A stretch of 6,802 bases of DNA. Origin: an uncultured Sinobacteraceae bacterium. GTDB lineage: Bacteria > Pseudomonadota > Gammaproteobacteria > Steroidobacterales > Steroidobacteraceae. The stretch lies in NCBI GenBank assembly GCA_937902995.1, contig CALEKY010000130.1, forward strand, positions 1 to 6,802. The letters run 5' to 3'. The translations under genes were made by a program, and so were the position numbers. This document shows positions 1 through 6,709 of the stretch, piece after piece. Position 1 is the first letter of the stretch, and each line of letters begins with the position of its first letter. The notes under the pieces were generated by a model. The model saw only the letters and a program-made list of their open reading frames with translations. It did not search any database and was not told where the DNA came from.

Positions 1-32
1 CAGAGGATGCGCGAGCTAGCGGTATCTGGCCG

Positions 33-69
33 AGGCGCTGCGCTCTGCACACCAGGCGCTACGCTCGGC
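33..69. repeat. Imperfect 16-bp direct repeat
   Basis: Bases 33-48 and 54-69 (AGGCGCT-G/A-CGCTC-T/G-GC) agree at 14 of 16 positions, with starts 21 bases apart. The flanks repeat as well: GGTATCTG occurs at 21-28 and again at 76-83, and CAGAGG at 1-6 and 71-76. Together these make bases 1-86 look like two degenerate copies of a longer unit. I see no convincing gene in bases 1-110; the function, if any, is unknown. Confidence 0.4.
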
Positions 70-86
70 GCAGAGGGTATCTGCGC
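68..86. repeat. Small perfect hairpin downstream of the acetyltransferase gene
   Basis: GCGCAGA (68-74) and its exact reverse complement TCTGCGC (80-86) flank a 5-base loop, giving a 7-bp GC-rich stem. It begins about 25 bases beyond the stop codon of the GNAT gene in that gene's direction of transcription, so it could help end or protect that transcript. No T-run follows on the minus strand, so it is not a canonical intrinsic terminator. It lies among other short repeats in bases 1-90 and may be part of a degenerate repeat rather than a signal. Confidence 0.35.
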
Positions 87-110
87 GGGCCACATGCATC
101 AGTTCACCCG

Positions 111-611
111 TCATGCGCCATCGCTGACGTCAAACGTCTGGTACATGACCAACGCGTCAACGAATCCGAGCCGAGGGTGCAGGAACGCCTTGGGCAAGCG
201 ACCGACGATCTGAAAGCCCAACTTCTGCCACAGCCGAATCGCGCCCTCATTCGTGCTGATGACGAAATTGAACTGCATCGCGCGAAAGCCTTGCGAGCGG
301 GCCTGCTCCAGGGAGTGCTGACACATGGCGGTGGCGACGCCGCGGCCCTGCGCGGACTGCGCCGTCATGTATCCGCAGTTGGCGACGTGACGGCCGCCGC
401 CGCGCTGGTTGGCGCGAAGGTAATAGGTTCCGACAACGAATCCGGCGTCCTCGGCGACGAAGACCTGGTGACCGCTGGAAAACCAATAGGCCAGCGCCTC
501 CTCTTTCGAGAGATCGCTCGGCAGCGCGTAGGTGGTGCCTTCGCGGATGACGGGCTCGATGATCGACCAGACGGCCTCTCGATCGAGCGAGGTGGCAGGA
601 CGTATTTGCAT
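111..611 (-). CDS. GNAT-family N-acetyltransferase
   Basis: This gene encodes a 166-residue soluble cytoplasmic protein spanning a single GNAT fold, which transfers the acetyl group of acetyl-CoA to an amine. The N-terminus begins with the typical MQIRPAT strand. The acetyl-CoA pyrophosphate loop is visible at residues 88-93 (QGRGVA), after the YMTAQSA strand. The motif B region NEGAIRLWQKLGF (about 121-133) follows, with a VGRLPKAF-type tail that I associate with a common bacterial subfamily annotated only as GNAT acetyltransferase. The length is normal for a one-domain GNAT. The start is the ATG at 611, preceded by a strong Shine-Dalgarno sequence. The gene lies 267 bases beyond the upstream operon and probably has its own promoter, although I could not pick out clear -35/-10 boxes. 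Nothing shows which amine it acetylates; small molecules such as amino acids or toxic amines are usual for such proteins. A link to the upstream operon is not supported. Confidence 0.9.
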   Translation of the reverse strand: MQIRPATSLDREAVWSIIEPVIREGTTYALPSDLSKEEALAYWFSSGHQVFVAEDAGFVVGTYYLRANQRGGGRHVANCGYMTAQSAQGRGVATAMCQHSLEQARSQGFRAMQFNFVISTNEGAIRLWQKLGFQIVGRLPKAFLHPRLGFVDALVMYQTFDVSDGA

Positions 612-615
612 TCAT

Positions 616-622
616 CACCTTT
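616..622 (-). promoter_or_regulatory. Strong ribosome binding site of the GNAT gene
   Basis: On the minus strand AAAGGTG ends four bases before the ATG at 611, with the AAAGG core six bases away. It matches the extended anti-Shine-Dalgarno complement (AGGTGAT). An out-of-frame ATG overlaps the real start (ATGAATG) but opens a frame with no recognisable protein, so the start at 611 is preferred. Confidence 0.75.
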
Positions 623-693
623 CGGGAATCAGTCAGCGAGATGCGGCTCAAGGCTCTCGACAAGCCATAAGCGCTCGGAATGATCGATGGATG

Positions 694-722
694 ACGCCGA
701 CAGGGAACGATTGCGTCGGCGT
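694..722. repeat. 8-bp perfect inverted repeat in the intergenic gap
   Basis: ACGCCGAC (694-701) pairs exactly with GTCGGCGT (715-722) around a 13-base loop. It lies in the 267-bp gap (612-878), about 157 bases past the end of the operon and about 83 bases upstream of the GNAT start. No T-run follows on either strand, so a standard intrinsic terminator is unlikely. A dyad operator for the GNAT gene, or a processed 3' hairpin of the operon transcript, are possible readings. The rest of the gap holds no convincing ORF, RNA gene or promoter. Confidence 0.4.
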
Positions 723-807
723 GCTTGGGCATCGTCACACGCGAGCAACCCGATCAGAGGATAGCCTCGTGGTGGGCTACCGGCCACCCGAGCGGATCGG
801 GCCTCAC

Positions 808-851
808 CGAGTCGTGTACGAGTCGTGAGTTCCCGCGTCGGTTGGACTCGT
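808..851. repeat. Helically phased direct repeat plus inverted copy
   Basis: CGAGTCGTG occurs at 808-816 and again at 819-827, an 11-base period close to one helical turn. ACGAGTC (818-824) is matched by its reverse complement GACTCGT (845-851), making a 7-bp stem with a 20-base loop. The cluster lies just past the last stop of the operon. It could be a protein binding site or a weak transcript-end structure; the sequence alone does not decide. Confidence 0.35.
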
Positions 852-878
852 GCTCAGCTCACCGCAGCCGATCGATCA

Positions 879-3791
879 TCAACCCCGACTGCGAATGCCC
901 GCGAGAAGCTCTGCGATGTGGACGGGCTCGCGCCCGCAACCCTGCCGGATTTGTTCGCGGCAGCTGAACCCGTCGGCGACCAGAATCGTGTCCGCCGACG
1001 CGGCGCGCATGGCCGGAAACACGGCAAGCTCGCCAATCGCTTGCGACAGGGCGTACTTGTCCGCTTCAAAGCCGAACGAACCGGCCATCCCGCAGCAGCC
1101 TGCGTCGAGAATCTCGGCATGCGCATGGAGGCGCGCGAACAGCTTTTCCTCAGCCTCCATCTTCACCAGCGCCTTCTGATGGCAATGCCCGTGCACGAGA
1201 ACGTGACGAGGAAACATCATTGACGGCGTGAGCTCCGTCTTGCTGAGAAACTCCGCGAGGAAGAAGGTCTGGCTCGACAGGCGCTTCGCACGTTCATCGC
1301 CCGAAAGCAGCAAGGGCAGCTCGTGACGGAAGGTCGCCGCACATGCCGGCTCCAGCACAATGAAAGGCGTCCCCGCATCGATGGTGTTTCCCAGCTCGTG
1401 GAGGATGCGCGACAGGTACCGCTTCGCTCGATCGAGCAACCCGAAATCGTAGAGCGGCCGCCCACAACAGACCGCACCCTCCGGCACGACGACTTCGAAC
1501 CCCGCCGCTTCGAGCAGCTGCAGAGCGGCCCGGGCGACGCGGGGATGGAAGTAGTTGTTGAAGGTGTCCGGCCACAGCAGAACGGTTTGTCGGCCAGATG
1601 AAGGCACGACCGGTCTGCGCCGAAACCAGCTCTGGAAAGACGGCGACGCCCATTTCGGAATGCGGCGCTCCGGCGCGATGTTCGCGAGCCAGCGCAACAG
1701 CCGACTCACCGCCGGCGCGTCCGCAGCGGCATTCGCCAATGCGGGTACAGAACCCGCCACTCGGGCCCAGCGATCGAGATAGCCGAAGGCATACGCCGTG
1801 CGAGGCCTCAGTCGTCCCTCATAGAAGTGAGCGAGAAACTCCGCCTTGTAGGTCGCCATGTCGACATGGACAGGGCAGTCTCCGAGACACCCCTTGCACG
1901 CGAGACACAGATCCAGCGCCGCCTTCACGTGCGGGTCGCGCCAGCCATCGCCCAGCACGTCCCCGCGCAGCATCTCGAAGAGCAGACGCGCGCGCCCCCG
2001 TGTGCTGTGCGCTTCCTCGCCTGTGGCCCGATAGCTCGGACACATGGTCTTGCCGCTCTTGCGTCGGCACTCGCCGACGCCAACGCAGCGCAGGGCGACG
2101 CGCGAGAAGTTGTCTGCATCGTGCGGAAAGCGAAAATGCGTGGCCAGTTGCTCCGGGTCGTAATGCGTACCCAACCGGAGATTCTCGTCCGGGCGATACG
2201 CGTGCACGATCTTGCCGGGGTTCATCCGCCCACGCGGATCCCAGATCGCCTTGAAGCGTGCGAAAGCCTGCATCAGCTCGGGGCCGAACATCCGCGGTAA
2301 CAGGATGGCTTTCGACTGCCCGTCCCCATGCTCGCCGGAGATCGAGCCGCCATAACTGACGACCAGATCCGCCGCATCGTCGAGAAAGCGACGGAACGTC
2401 GCGATGCCCGCGGCCGTCTCGAGGTCGAAGTCGATGCGCGTGTGCACGCAGCCCTGCCCGAAGTGACCGTAGAGATCGCAGCCGTACTCATACCGATCCA
2501 GCAAGGCGCGCAAATCGCGCAGGTACCTGCCCAGGTGCGCAGGCGGCACTGCGGAGTCCTCCCAGCCTTCCCACGTGATCCGCTTGTTCGGCACATGTGC
2601 CGTCGCCCCAAGGCCAGACTTGCGCACCTCCCAGATGAGCGCCTCCTGTGCGAGATCGTCGAAGAGCTTCGTGGACGGCGCATCGGGCAGGCGTTGCAGC
2701 TCGCGAATGCAGGCGCGCGCCTGCTCGTGCGAGGCATTGCGGTCCGCTCCGCCGAACTCGACGAGCAGCCACCCGTTGCCCTTCGGCAGCAACGTCAGAT
2801 CTGCGGGATGCAGATGGATCGCCTTCATGTCCTCGATCAGGCGATCGTCGATGCCTTCGAGCCCGATGGGCTTGAACTTCATGATCTCGGTAACGTGATC
2901 CCCTGCCGCGTACACATTCGGGTAACCCAGCACGAGCAGCGATCGCCCCGGTGGGCTGTCGACCAGACGAACGCGCGCGCGAAGCACGATGACGCACGTG
3001 CCCTCGCTGCCCACCAGTGAACGAGCGACATGGAAGCCGTTCTCGGGGAGCAGCGCCTCGAGGTTGTAGCCGGAAACCCGCCGTGGGATGTGCGGATATC
3101 GCTCGCGGATGAGCGCCGCGTACTCGTCTCGAAGCTTCGCGAGCTGAAGATAGAGGCGACCGCGAGGAGTGTTCTCGCTCGTGATCGAGGCCAACTCCCT
3201 TTCTGTGGCGGGACCCACAGTGAGCCGAAAGCCGTCATACGTCAGTACGTCGAGCTCCAGCACGTTGTCGGAAGTCTTTCCGCCCATGACGGAATGCACG
3301 CCGCACGAATTGTTGCCGATCATGCCGCCGAGGGTGTTGTGCGTGTGTGTCGACGGGTCGGGCGCAAACGTCAGGTGATGGGCTTCGGCCGCGTCTCGCA
3401 GCTGGTCGAGCACCACGCCGGGCTGCACCCAGGCTTCCTTCGCGCCGGGATCCAGGGTCTCGATGTGGTTCAGGTATTTCGAGCAGTCGAAGAGCACGGC
3501 GGCGTTACAGCACTGCCCGCAAAGACTCGTCCCGCCGCCCCTCGCCAGCACCGGCACGTCATGACGGCGACACGCCGCGACGCCATTCACCAGATCGTCG
3601 ATCGTCTTCGGCACAACGACGCCGATGGGCACCTGGCGGTAATTGGAGGCGTCGGTTGCGTACAGGGCCTGTGCGCCAGGATCGAAGCGCACTTCGCCCT
3701 CCAGGTTTGCTCGCAACTCCGCAACGAGCTCGCGAGCCGCCGGCATCGGGGCGTCATTTGCGGGAGTGGTGCGCGCGCCCATCGAGCTCAC
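879..3791 (-). CDS. FAD-linked oxidase/Fe-S fusion, D-2-hydroxyacid dehydrogenase type
   Basis: This 970-residue protein fuses a GlcD-like flavin half to a GlpC-like iron-sulfur half, the layout of bacterial D-lactate and D-2-hydroxyglutarate dehydrogenases such as E. coli YdiJ. It should oxidise a D-2-hydroxyacid to a 2-oxoacid and pass electrons through Fe-S clusters to a respiratory acceptor. The FAD half shows RGGGTSLCGQ (84-93), GNNSCG (159-164), the putative metal-site histidines H443 and H450, the SGEHGDG motif (485-491) and a DPRGRMNPGK end (518-527). The Fe-S half shows C569, C575 and C584-P, then CxxCxxCxxxCP (C629, C632, C635, C639). Two cysteine-rich CCG-type domains follow (C775-C776, C817; C870, C899-C900). 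No signal peptide or membrane segment is visible. The GTG start at 3791 shares GTGA with the preceding stop; an ATG three codons in (3782) is the alternative, and neither has a clear Shine-Dalgarno sequence. Two tandem TGA codons end it. The family call is firm; the substrate is not. Confidence 0.93.
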   Translation of the reverse strand: MSSMGARTTPANDAPMPAARELVAELRANLEGEVRFDPGAQALYATDASNYRQVPIGVVVPKTIDDLVNGVAACRRHDVPVLARGGGTSLCGQCCNAAVLFDCSKYLNHIETLDPGAKEAWVQPGVVLDQLRDAAEAHHLTFAPDPSTHTHNTLGGMIGNNSCGVHSVMGGKTSDNVLELDVLTYDGFRLTVGPATERELASITSENTPRGRLYLQLAKLRDEYAALIRERYPHIPRRVSGYNLEALLPENGFHVARSLVGSEGTCVIVLRARVRLVDSPPGRSLLVLGYPNVYAAGDHVTEIMKFKPIGLEGIDDRLIEDMKAIHLHPADLTLLPKGNGWLLVEFGGADRNASHEQARACIRELQRLPDAPSTKLFDDLAQEALIWEVRKSGLGATAHVPNKRITWEGWEDSAVPPAHLGRYLRDLRALLDRYEYGCDLYGHFGQGCVHTRIDFDLETAAGIATFRRFLDDAADLVVSYGGSISGEHGDGQSKAILLPRMFGPELMQAFARFKAIWDPRGRMNPGKIVHAYRPDENLRLGTHYDPEQLATHFRFPHDADNFSRVALRCVGVGECRRKSGKTMCPSYRATGEEAHSTRGRARLLFEMLRGDVLGDGWRDPHVKAALDLCLACKGCLGDCPVHVDMATYKAEFLAHFYEGRLRPRTAYAFGYLDRWARVAGSVPALANAAADAPAVSRLLRWLANIAPERRIPKWASPSFQSWFRRRPVVPSSGRQTVLLWPDTFNNYFHPRVARAALQLLEAAGFEVVVPEGAVCCGRPLYDFGLLDRAKRYLSRILHELGNTIDAGTPFIVLEPACAATFRHELPLLLSGDERAKRLSSQTFFLAEFLSKTELTPSMMFPRHVLVHGHCHQKALVKMEAEEKLFARLHAHAEILDAGCCGMAGSFGFEADKYALSQAIGELAVFPAMRAASADTILVADGFSCREQIRQGCGREPVHIAELLAGIRSRG

Positions 3792-4942
3792 ACTGCATAG
3801 CGCGCGGCATCACTTTCCTTCAGCTCGACTCCGACGCCGGGCCGCGTCAGGTCCGGTGTGAGGCAGCCGCTCACGGGTGTGAGCACGCCATCGAAGAACA
3901 TCTGTTCGATGCGCACGTGATCGTGGAAGTACTCGAGATGTCGCATGCGAGGGGCCGCGCAAGCCACGTGCACATGCATCGAGGGCGCGCAGTGGCTCGA
4001 CAGGGGCAACTGAAAGGCGTCCGCGATCGCCGCTGCGCGCAGAAAGCCCGTCACGCCACCGCACCGAGTGGCATCGGCCTGGAGAACGTCCACCGCACCG
4101 GCCGCGCACATCCGGCGGAAGTAGCGCACGTCATAGCCATACTCTCCGGCGGCGATTTCCATACCCGCCGGACACAGCGCGCGTAGCCAGCTCAGTCCGT
4201 CCAGGTCATCGCTCGAGACCGGCTCCTCGAACCAGCGGACACCGAAGTCTCCGAACGCTTCCGCGTGCAGCCGGGCGGCCTGACGCGAGTACGCGCCGTT
4301 GGCATCGACGAAGAGCCCGGCCGTGTCGCCGATGGCTTCACGTGCCGAGCGCACGCGCCCGAGGTCGGCTTGCGGCTCACGGCCGATCTTCATCTTGACG
4401 GCGGGCAGGCCGGCGTTCACCCAGCCGGAAAGCTGCTCGCGCAGCTTCGCCAACGTGTAGGACGTAAACCCGCCGCTGCCATATGCGGGTACCCGTTCCC
4501 GAGCCGCGCCGAGCAGCACGACGAGCGGCATTCGCAATATCCGCGCTTTCAGATCCCAGAGTGCGCAATCGACCGCGGAGATCGCCATCGCGCAGACTCC
4601 GGCAGCGCCGAGATTGCGCACGATGGACCACTGGCGCTCCCAGCATGCCTCGATGCTCAACGCATCCCTGCCCAGCAGCTCCGGGATCAGTTGTTCGTGG
4701 ATGACTCGTGCGGTCGCGGTGTTCGCATAGGTGAAGCCGATGCCGCGCTCGCTCGCCGCGCCGATCTCGACGAGCACCAGCGTCGTGGCGCGCCACTCGA
4801 GAGTGCCGTCGGACTCCGGCGCATCGGTCGGAACCGTGAACGCACGGACCGCGATGTGCTCGATCGGCGCGAGAGCCGCGTGTTCTGCCGAGGCTTCAGG
4901 GGAAGAGCTCTTTGATGGTGCTGCGGACGACACCTGCGGCAT
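3788..4942 (-). CDS. Mandelate racemase-group enolase superfamily enzyme
   Basis: The protein has 384 residues from the preferred ATG, normal for the family: a capping domain (from about residue 26) and a (beta/alpha)8 barrel. Such enzymes abstract the proton alpha to a carboxylate with Mg2+ help and act as racemases, epimerases or acid-sugar dehydratases. Visible catalytic residues are the KMK pair (K183, K185), metal ligands D213 (VDANGAY), E239 (FEEP) and E267 (AAGEYG), the Asp-His dyad D290/H317, and E337 (RHLEYF). From D213 onward the spacings are close to those I recall for Pseudomonas putida mandelate racemase, and identical from E267 to E337 (23, 27 and 20 residues). All needed residues are present, so it should be active. 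The specificity loop near PTDAPESDGTLEW gives no substrate I can name. It overlaps the ThDP gene by 47 bp and the dehydrogenase by 4 bp, so all three should be co-translated. An upstream in-frame GTG (4951) is rejected because it sits on the ribosome binding site. The first 25 residues are Ser/Ala-rich and possibly disordered. Confidence 0.9.
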   Translation of the reverse strand: MPQVSSAAPSKSSSPEASAEHAALAPIEHIAVRAFTVPTDAPESDGTLEWRATTLVLVEIGAASERGIGFTYANTATARVIHEQLIPELLGRDALSIEACWERQWSIVRNLGAAGVCAMAISAVDCALWDLKARILRMPLVVLLGAARERVPAYGSGGFTSYTLAKLREQLSGWVNAGLPAVKMKIGREPQADLGRVRSAREAIGDTAGLFVDANGAYSRQAARLHAEAFGDFGVRWFEEPVSSDDLDGLSWLRALCPAGMEIAAGEYGYDVRYFRRMCAAGAVDVLQADATRCGGVTGFLRAAAIADAFQLPLSSHCAPSMHVHVACAAPRMRHLEYFHDHVRIEQMFFDGVLTPVSGCLTPDLTRPGVGVELKESDAARYAV

Positions 4943-6659
4943 CTGGATCACCCTTCAAGATCGCCGACGCATAGCCCCTGGCTTGCTGCCAGGTGACGTG
5001 CGGGGGGAGTGGCGGCACATCGGGGTCGCTCATCACTTCGAGCACCGTCGGCTTGTCCGCCGCAAATGCGCTCGACCAGGCGCTCGCAAGCTGCGCCGGA
5101 TCGCAGACGAACAGCCCATTCAGGCCGATGAGCTGCGCGAATGCCGAGTACCGCACATCCGGCAGATCCTGCGAACCCTCGAACTTCGGGTCCCCCGTCA
5201 GCGCGCGCTCCTCCCACGTGACCTCGTTGAGATCGCGATTGTTGAGCACCATGACGATGAGGCGCGGGTCCTTCCACCTCTTCCAGTACTTCGCGATCGT
5301 GATCAGCTCGGCCATGCCGTTCATCTGCATTGCTCCGTCACCTGCGAGGGCGATGACGGGCCGGTGCGGATGCGCGAACTTCGCGGCGATCGCGTAGGGC
5401 ACGGCCGGGCCCATCGTTGCCAGTCCACCCGACAGCGAACCGAGCGTATCCGCACGAAAGCGCACGTCGCGCGCGTACCAGTTCGCTGCGGACCCGGAGT
5501 CACACGTGAGGATGGCGTGCGGTGGCAGCCGTTCGGAGAGCTCCCAGAACACCCTCTGCGGGTTGACCGGGTGTGCCGCACTCATCGCACGCGCCTCGAG
5601 CTGCTTCCACCAGTCGCGTACCTGGTTTTCGATGCCCTCGCGCCATTTGTTGTCCGCTTTCGGCTTCAGCAACGGCAGCAGCAAGCGCAACGTTGGCGCG
5701 CTGTCGCCCAGAAGCGGAACCTCCATCGGGTATCGAATCGACAGCATTCGTGGGTCGAGGTCGATCTGCACACCCCGCGCCTGGCCTTCCTTCGGCAGAA
5801 ATTCCGAATAGGGAAAGGCCGAGCCGACCATGAGCAGCGTGTCGCAGTCGAGCATCATGCGATAGCTCGGCTTCGTGCCGAGCAGGCCGATCGAACCGGT
5901 CACGAAGTCGTACGTATCCGGGACGACGGCCTTGCCAAGAAGCGCCTTTGCGATGCCCGCGCCCAACACGTTCGCCACCTGCAAAACCTCATCACGGGCG
6001 TTCAGCGCTCCGGCGCCGACGAGCATGGCGACCTTCTTTCCGCGGTTCAGGACATCTGCAGCGCGCTCCAGGTCTTCGCCTTTGGGCACGACGCGACCCG
6101 GCGAATACCCCGCTCCCGAGTGCACGGTTCCGTGCACACGCGCAGGCGCTTCCGCCTCGAGCTCCTGCAAGTCGTTCGGAAGGATGATGGCGGTCGGTGT
6201 CCGCTCCGCGCGCGCAATACGTAGAGCGCGATCGATCAGGTGGCGCATCTGCGACGGTACCGTCGCCATGTGCACGTAGCTGCAAACGTCGGCGAACAGA
6301 CGCGCCAGATTCACTTCCTGCTGGTAGTGCCCGCCGAGCGCGGCGCGCGCCTGCTGGCCGACAATGGCGAGCACCGGCTGATGGTCGAGCTTGGCATCGT
6401 ACAGTCCGTTCAGAAGATGGATCGCGCCCGGACCCGACGTTGCGAGACAAACGCCGATGTCGCCTGAGAACTTGGCGTGCGCGCAAGCCATGAAGGCCGC
6501 CATCTCCTCGTGACGAACCTGAACGAAATCAACTTCGTCGCGAGCGCGTCGGAGCGCGCCGATGACTCCGCCGATGCCATCGCCGGGGTACCCGAAGATC
6601 CGCTGCACGCCGGCTTCCTTCAGGCGCTCGATCAGAAAGTCGCTCACCGTCCTGGCCAT
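4896..6659 (-). CDS. ThDP-dependent enzyme, pyruvate oxidase/acetolactate synthase superfamily
   Basis: This gene encodes 587 residues with the three-domain ThDP fold. The N-terminal domain has IFGYPGDGIGG (21-31), RHEEMAAFMA (49-58) with the likely catalytic Glu51, and a CLATSGPGAIHLLNGLYDAK-type segment (71-90). The central domain (about 190-340) includes GSIGLLGTKPS, typical of the FAD-binding or FAD-relic region. The C-terminal domain carries the ThDP/Mg motif GDG (440-442) through NN (473-474). The conserved text matches the bacterial group annotated only as thiamine pyrophosphate-requiring protein (PRK08273-like), related to PoxB. It should decarboxylate a 2-oxoacid, then oxidise or ligate the enamine; the exact reaction is unknown. 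The ATG at 6659 (MARTVSDFL) is preferred over an in-frame ATG at 6719: the family starts there, AGGG lies six bases upstream, and the longer version would translate through a 9-bp hairpin. It is the first gene of the operon and overlaps the next one by 47 bp. Confidence 0.93.
   Translation of the reverse strand: MARTVSDFLIERLKEAGVQRIFGYPGDGIGGVIGALRRARDEVDFVQVRHEEMAAFMACAHAKFSGDIGVCLATSGPGAIHLLNGLYDAKLDHQPVLAIVGQQARAALGGHYQQEVNLARLFADVCSYVHMATVPSQMRHLIDRALRIARAERTPTAIILPNDLQELEAEAPARVHGTVHSGAGYSPGRVVPKGEDLERAADVLNRGKKVAMLVGAGALNARDEVLQVANVLGAGIAKALLGKAVVPDTYDFVTGSIGLLGTKPSYRMMLDCDTLLMVGSAFPYSEFLPKEGQARGVQIDLDPRMLSIRYPMEVPLLGDSAPTLRLLLPLLKPKADNKWREGIENQVRDWWKQLEARAMSAAHPVNPQRVFWELSERLPPHAILTCDSGSAANWYARDVRFRADTLGSLSGGLATMGPAVPYAIAAKFAHPHRPVIALAGDGAMQMNGMAELITIAKYWKRWKDPRLIVMVLNNRDLNEVTWEERALTGDPKFEGSQDLPDVRYSAFAQLIGLNGLFVCDPAQLASAWSSAFAADKPTVLEVMSDPDVPPLPPHVTWQQARGYASAILKGDPDAAGVVRSTIKELFP
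4951..4956 (-). promoter_or_regulatory. Ribosome binding site that decides the racemase-group start
   Basis: On the minus strand GAAGGG lies eight bases before the ATG at 4942 and runs on as GAAGGGTGAT, a good match to the 16S tail complement. The in-frame GTG at 4951 begins with the last G of this site, so it has no usable spacing. This supports initiation at 4942. The site lies inside the last codons of the upstream ThDP gene, as expected for coupled genes. Confidence 0.7.
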
Positions 6660-6665
6660 GATCCG

Positions 6666-6669
6666 CCCT
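6666..6669 (-). promoter_or_regulatory. Ribosome binding site of the ThDP enzyme gene
   Basis: AGGG on the minus strand lies six bases before the ATG at 6659. The alternative ATG at 6719 has only a weak GAG two bases away. This is the main local evidence for the shorter protein and for a leader region at 6660-6719. Confidence 0.55.
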
Positions 6670-6684
6670 GCAGCAATCGCTGTT

Positions 6685-6709
6685 CCGGCGCACACGGTGC
6701 GCCGGTTTT
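6685..6709 (+). terminator. GC-rich hairpin with T-run in the operon leader
   Basis: CCGGCGCAC (6685-6693) and GTGCGCCGG (6697-6705) form a perfect 9-bp stem with a 3-base loop, followed on the plus strand by TTTT (6706-6709). It has the shape of a short intrinsic terminator reading rightward, but no plus-strand gene feeds into it; the DNA to its left is antisense to the ThDP gene. On the minus strand it lies 25 bases upstream of the preferred ATG, inside the probable 5' leader, preceded by AAAA and not followed by a T-run. It could stop antisense transcription, block read-through from the left, or act as a leader RNA structure. Confidence 0.4.

Noticed and set aside
247..738. A 163-residue minus-strand frame overlapping the GNAT gene
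   Set aside because: Its Arg/His-rich sequence is the frame-shifted reading of the GNAT gene; the GNAT frame carries the acetyl-CoA motif and the good ribosome binding site.
532..1223. Short plus-strand frames across the 612-878 gap as possible small genes
   Set aside because: None has a convincing ribosome binding site or recognisable composition, and they run into the antisense of flanking genes.
2328..4186. Several plus-strand open frames of 230-279 residues opposite the dehydrogenase and racemase-group genes
   Set aside because: Low-complexity Arg/Ala-rich translations, no motifs, and complete overlap with well-supported minus-strand genes.
4731..6224. A 497-residue plus-strand open frame opposite the ThDP gene
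   Set aside because: It is rich in Arg, His and Ala, shows no recognisable domain, and lies opposite a gene with intact catalytic motifs. Long antisense frames are expected in GC-rich coding DNA.
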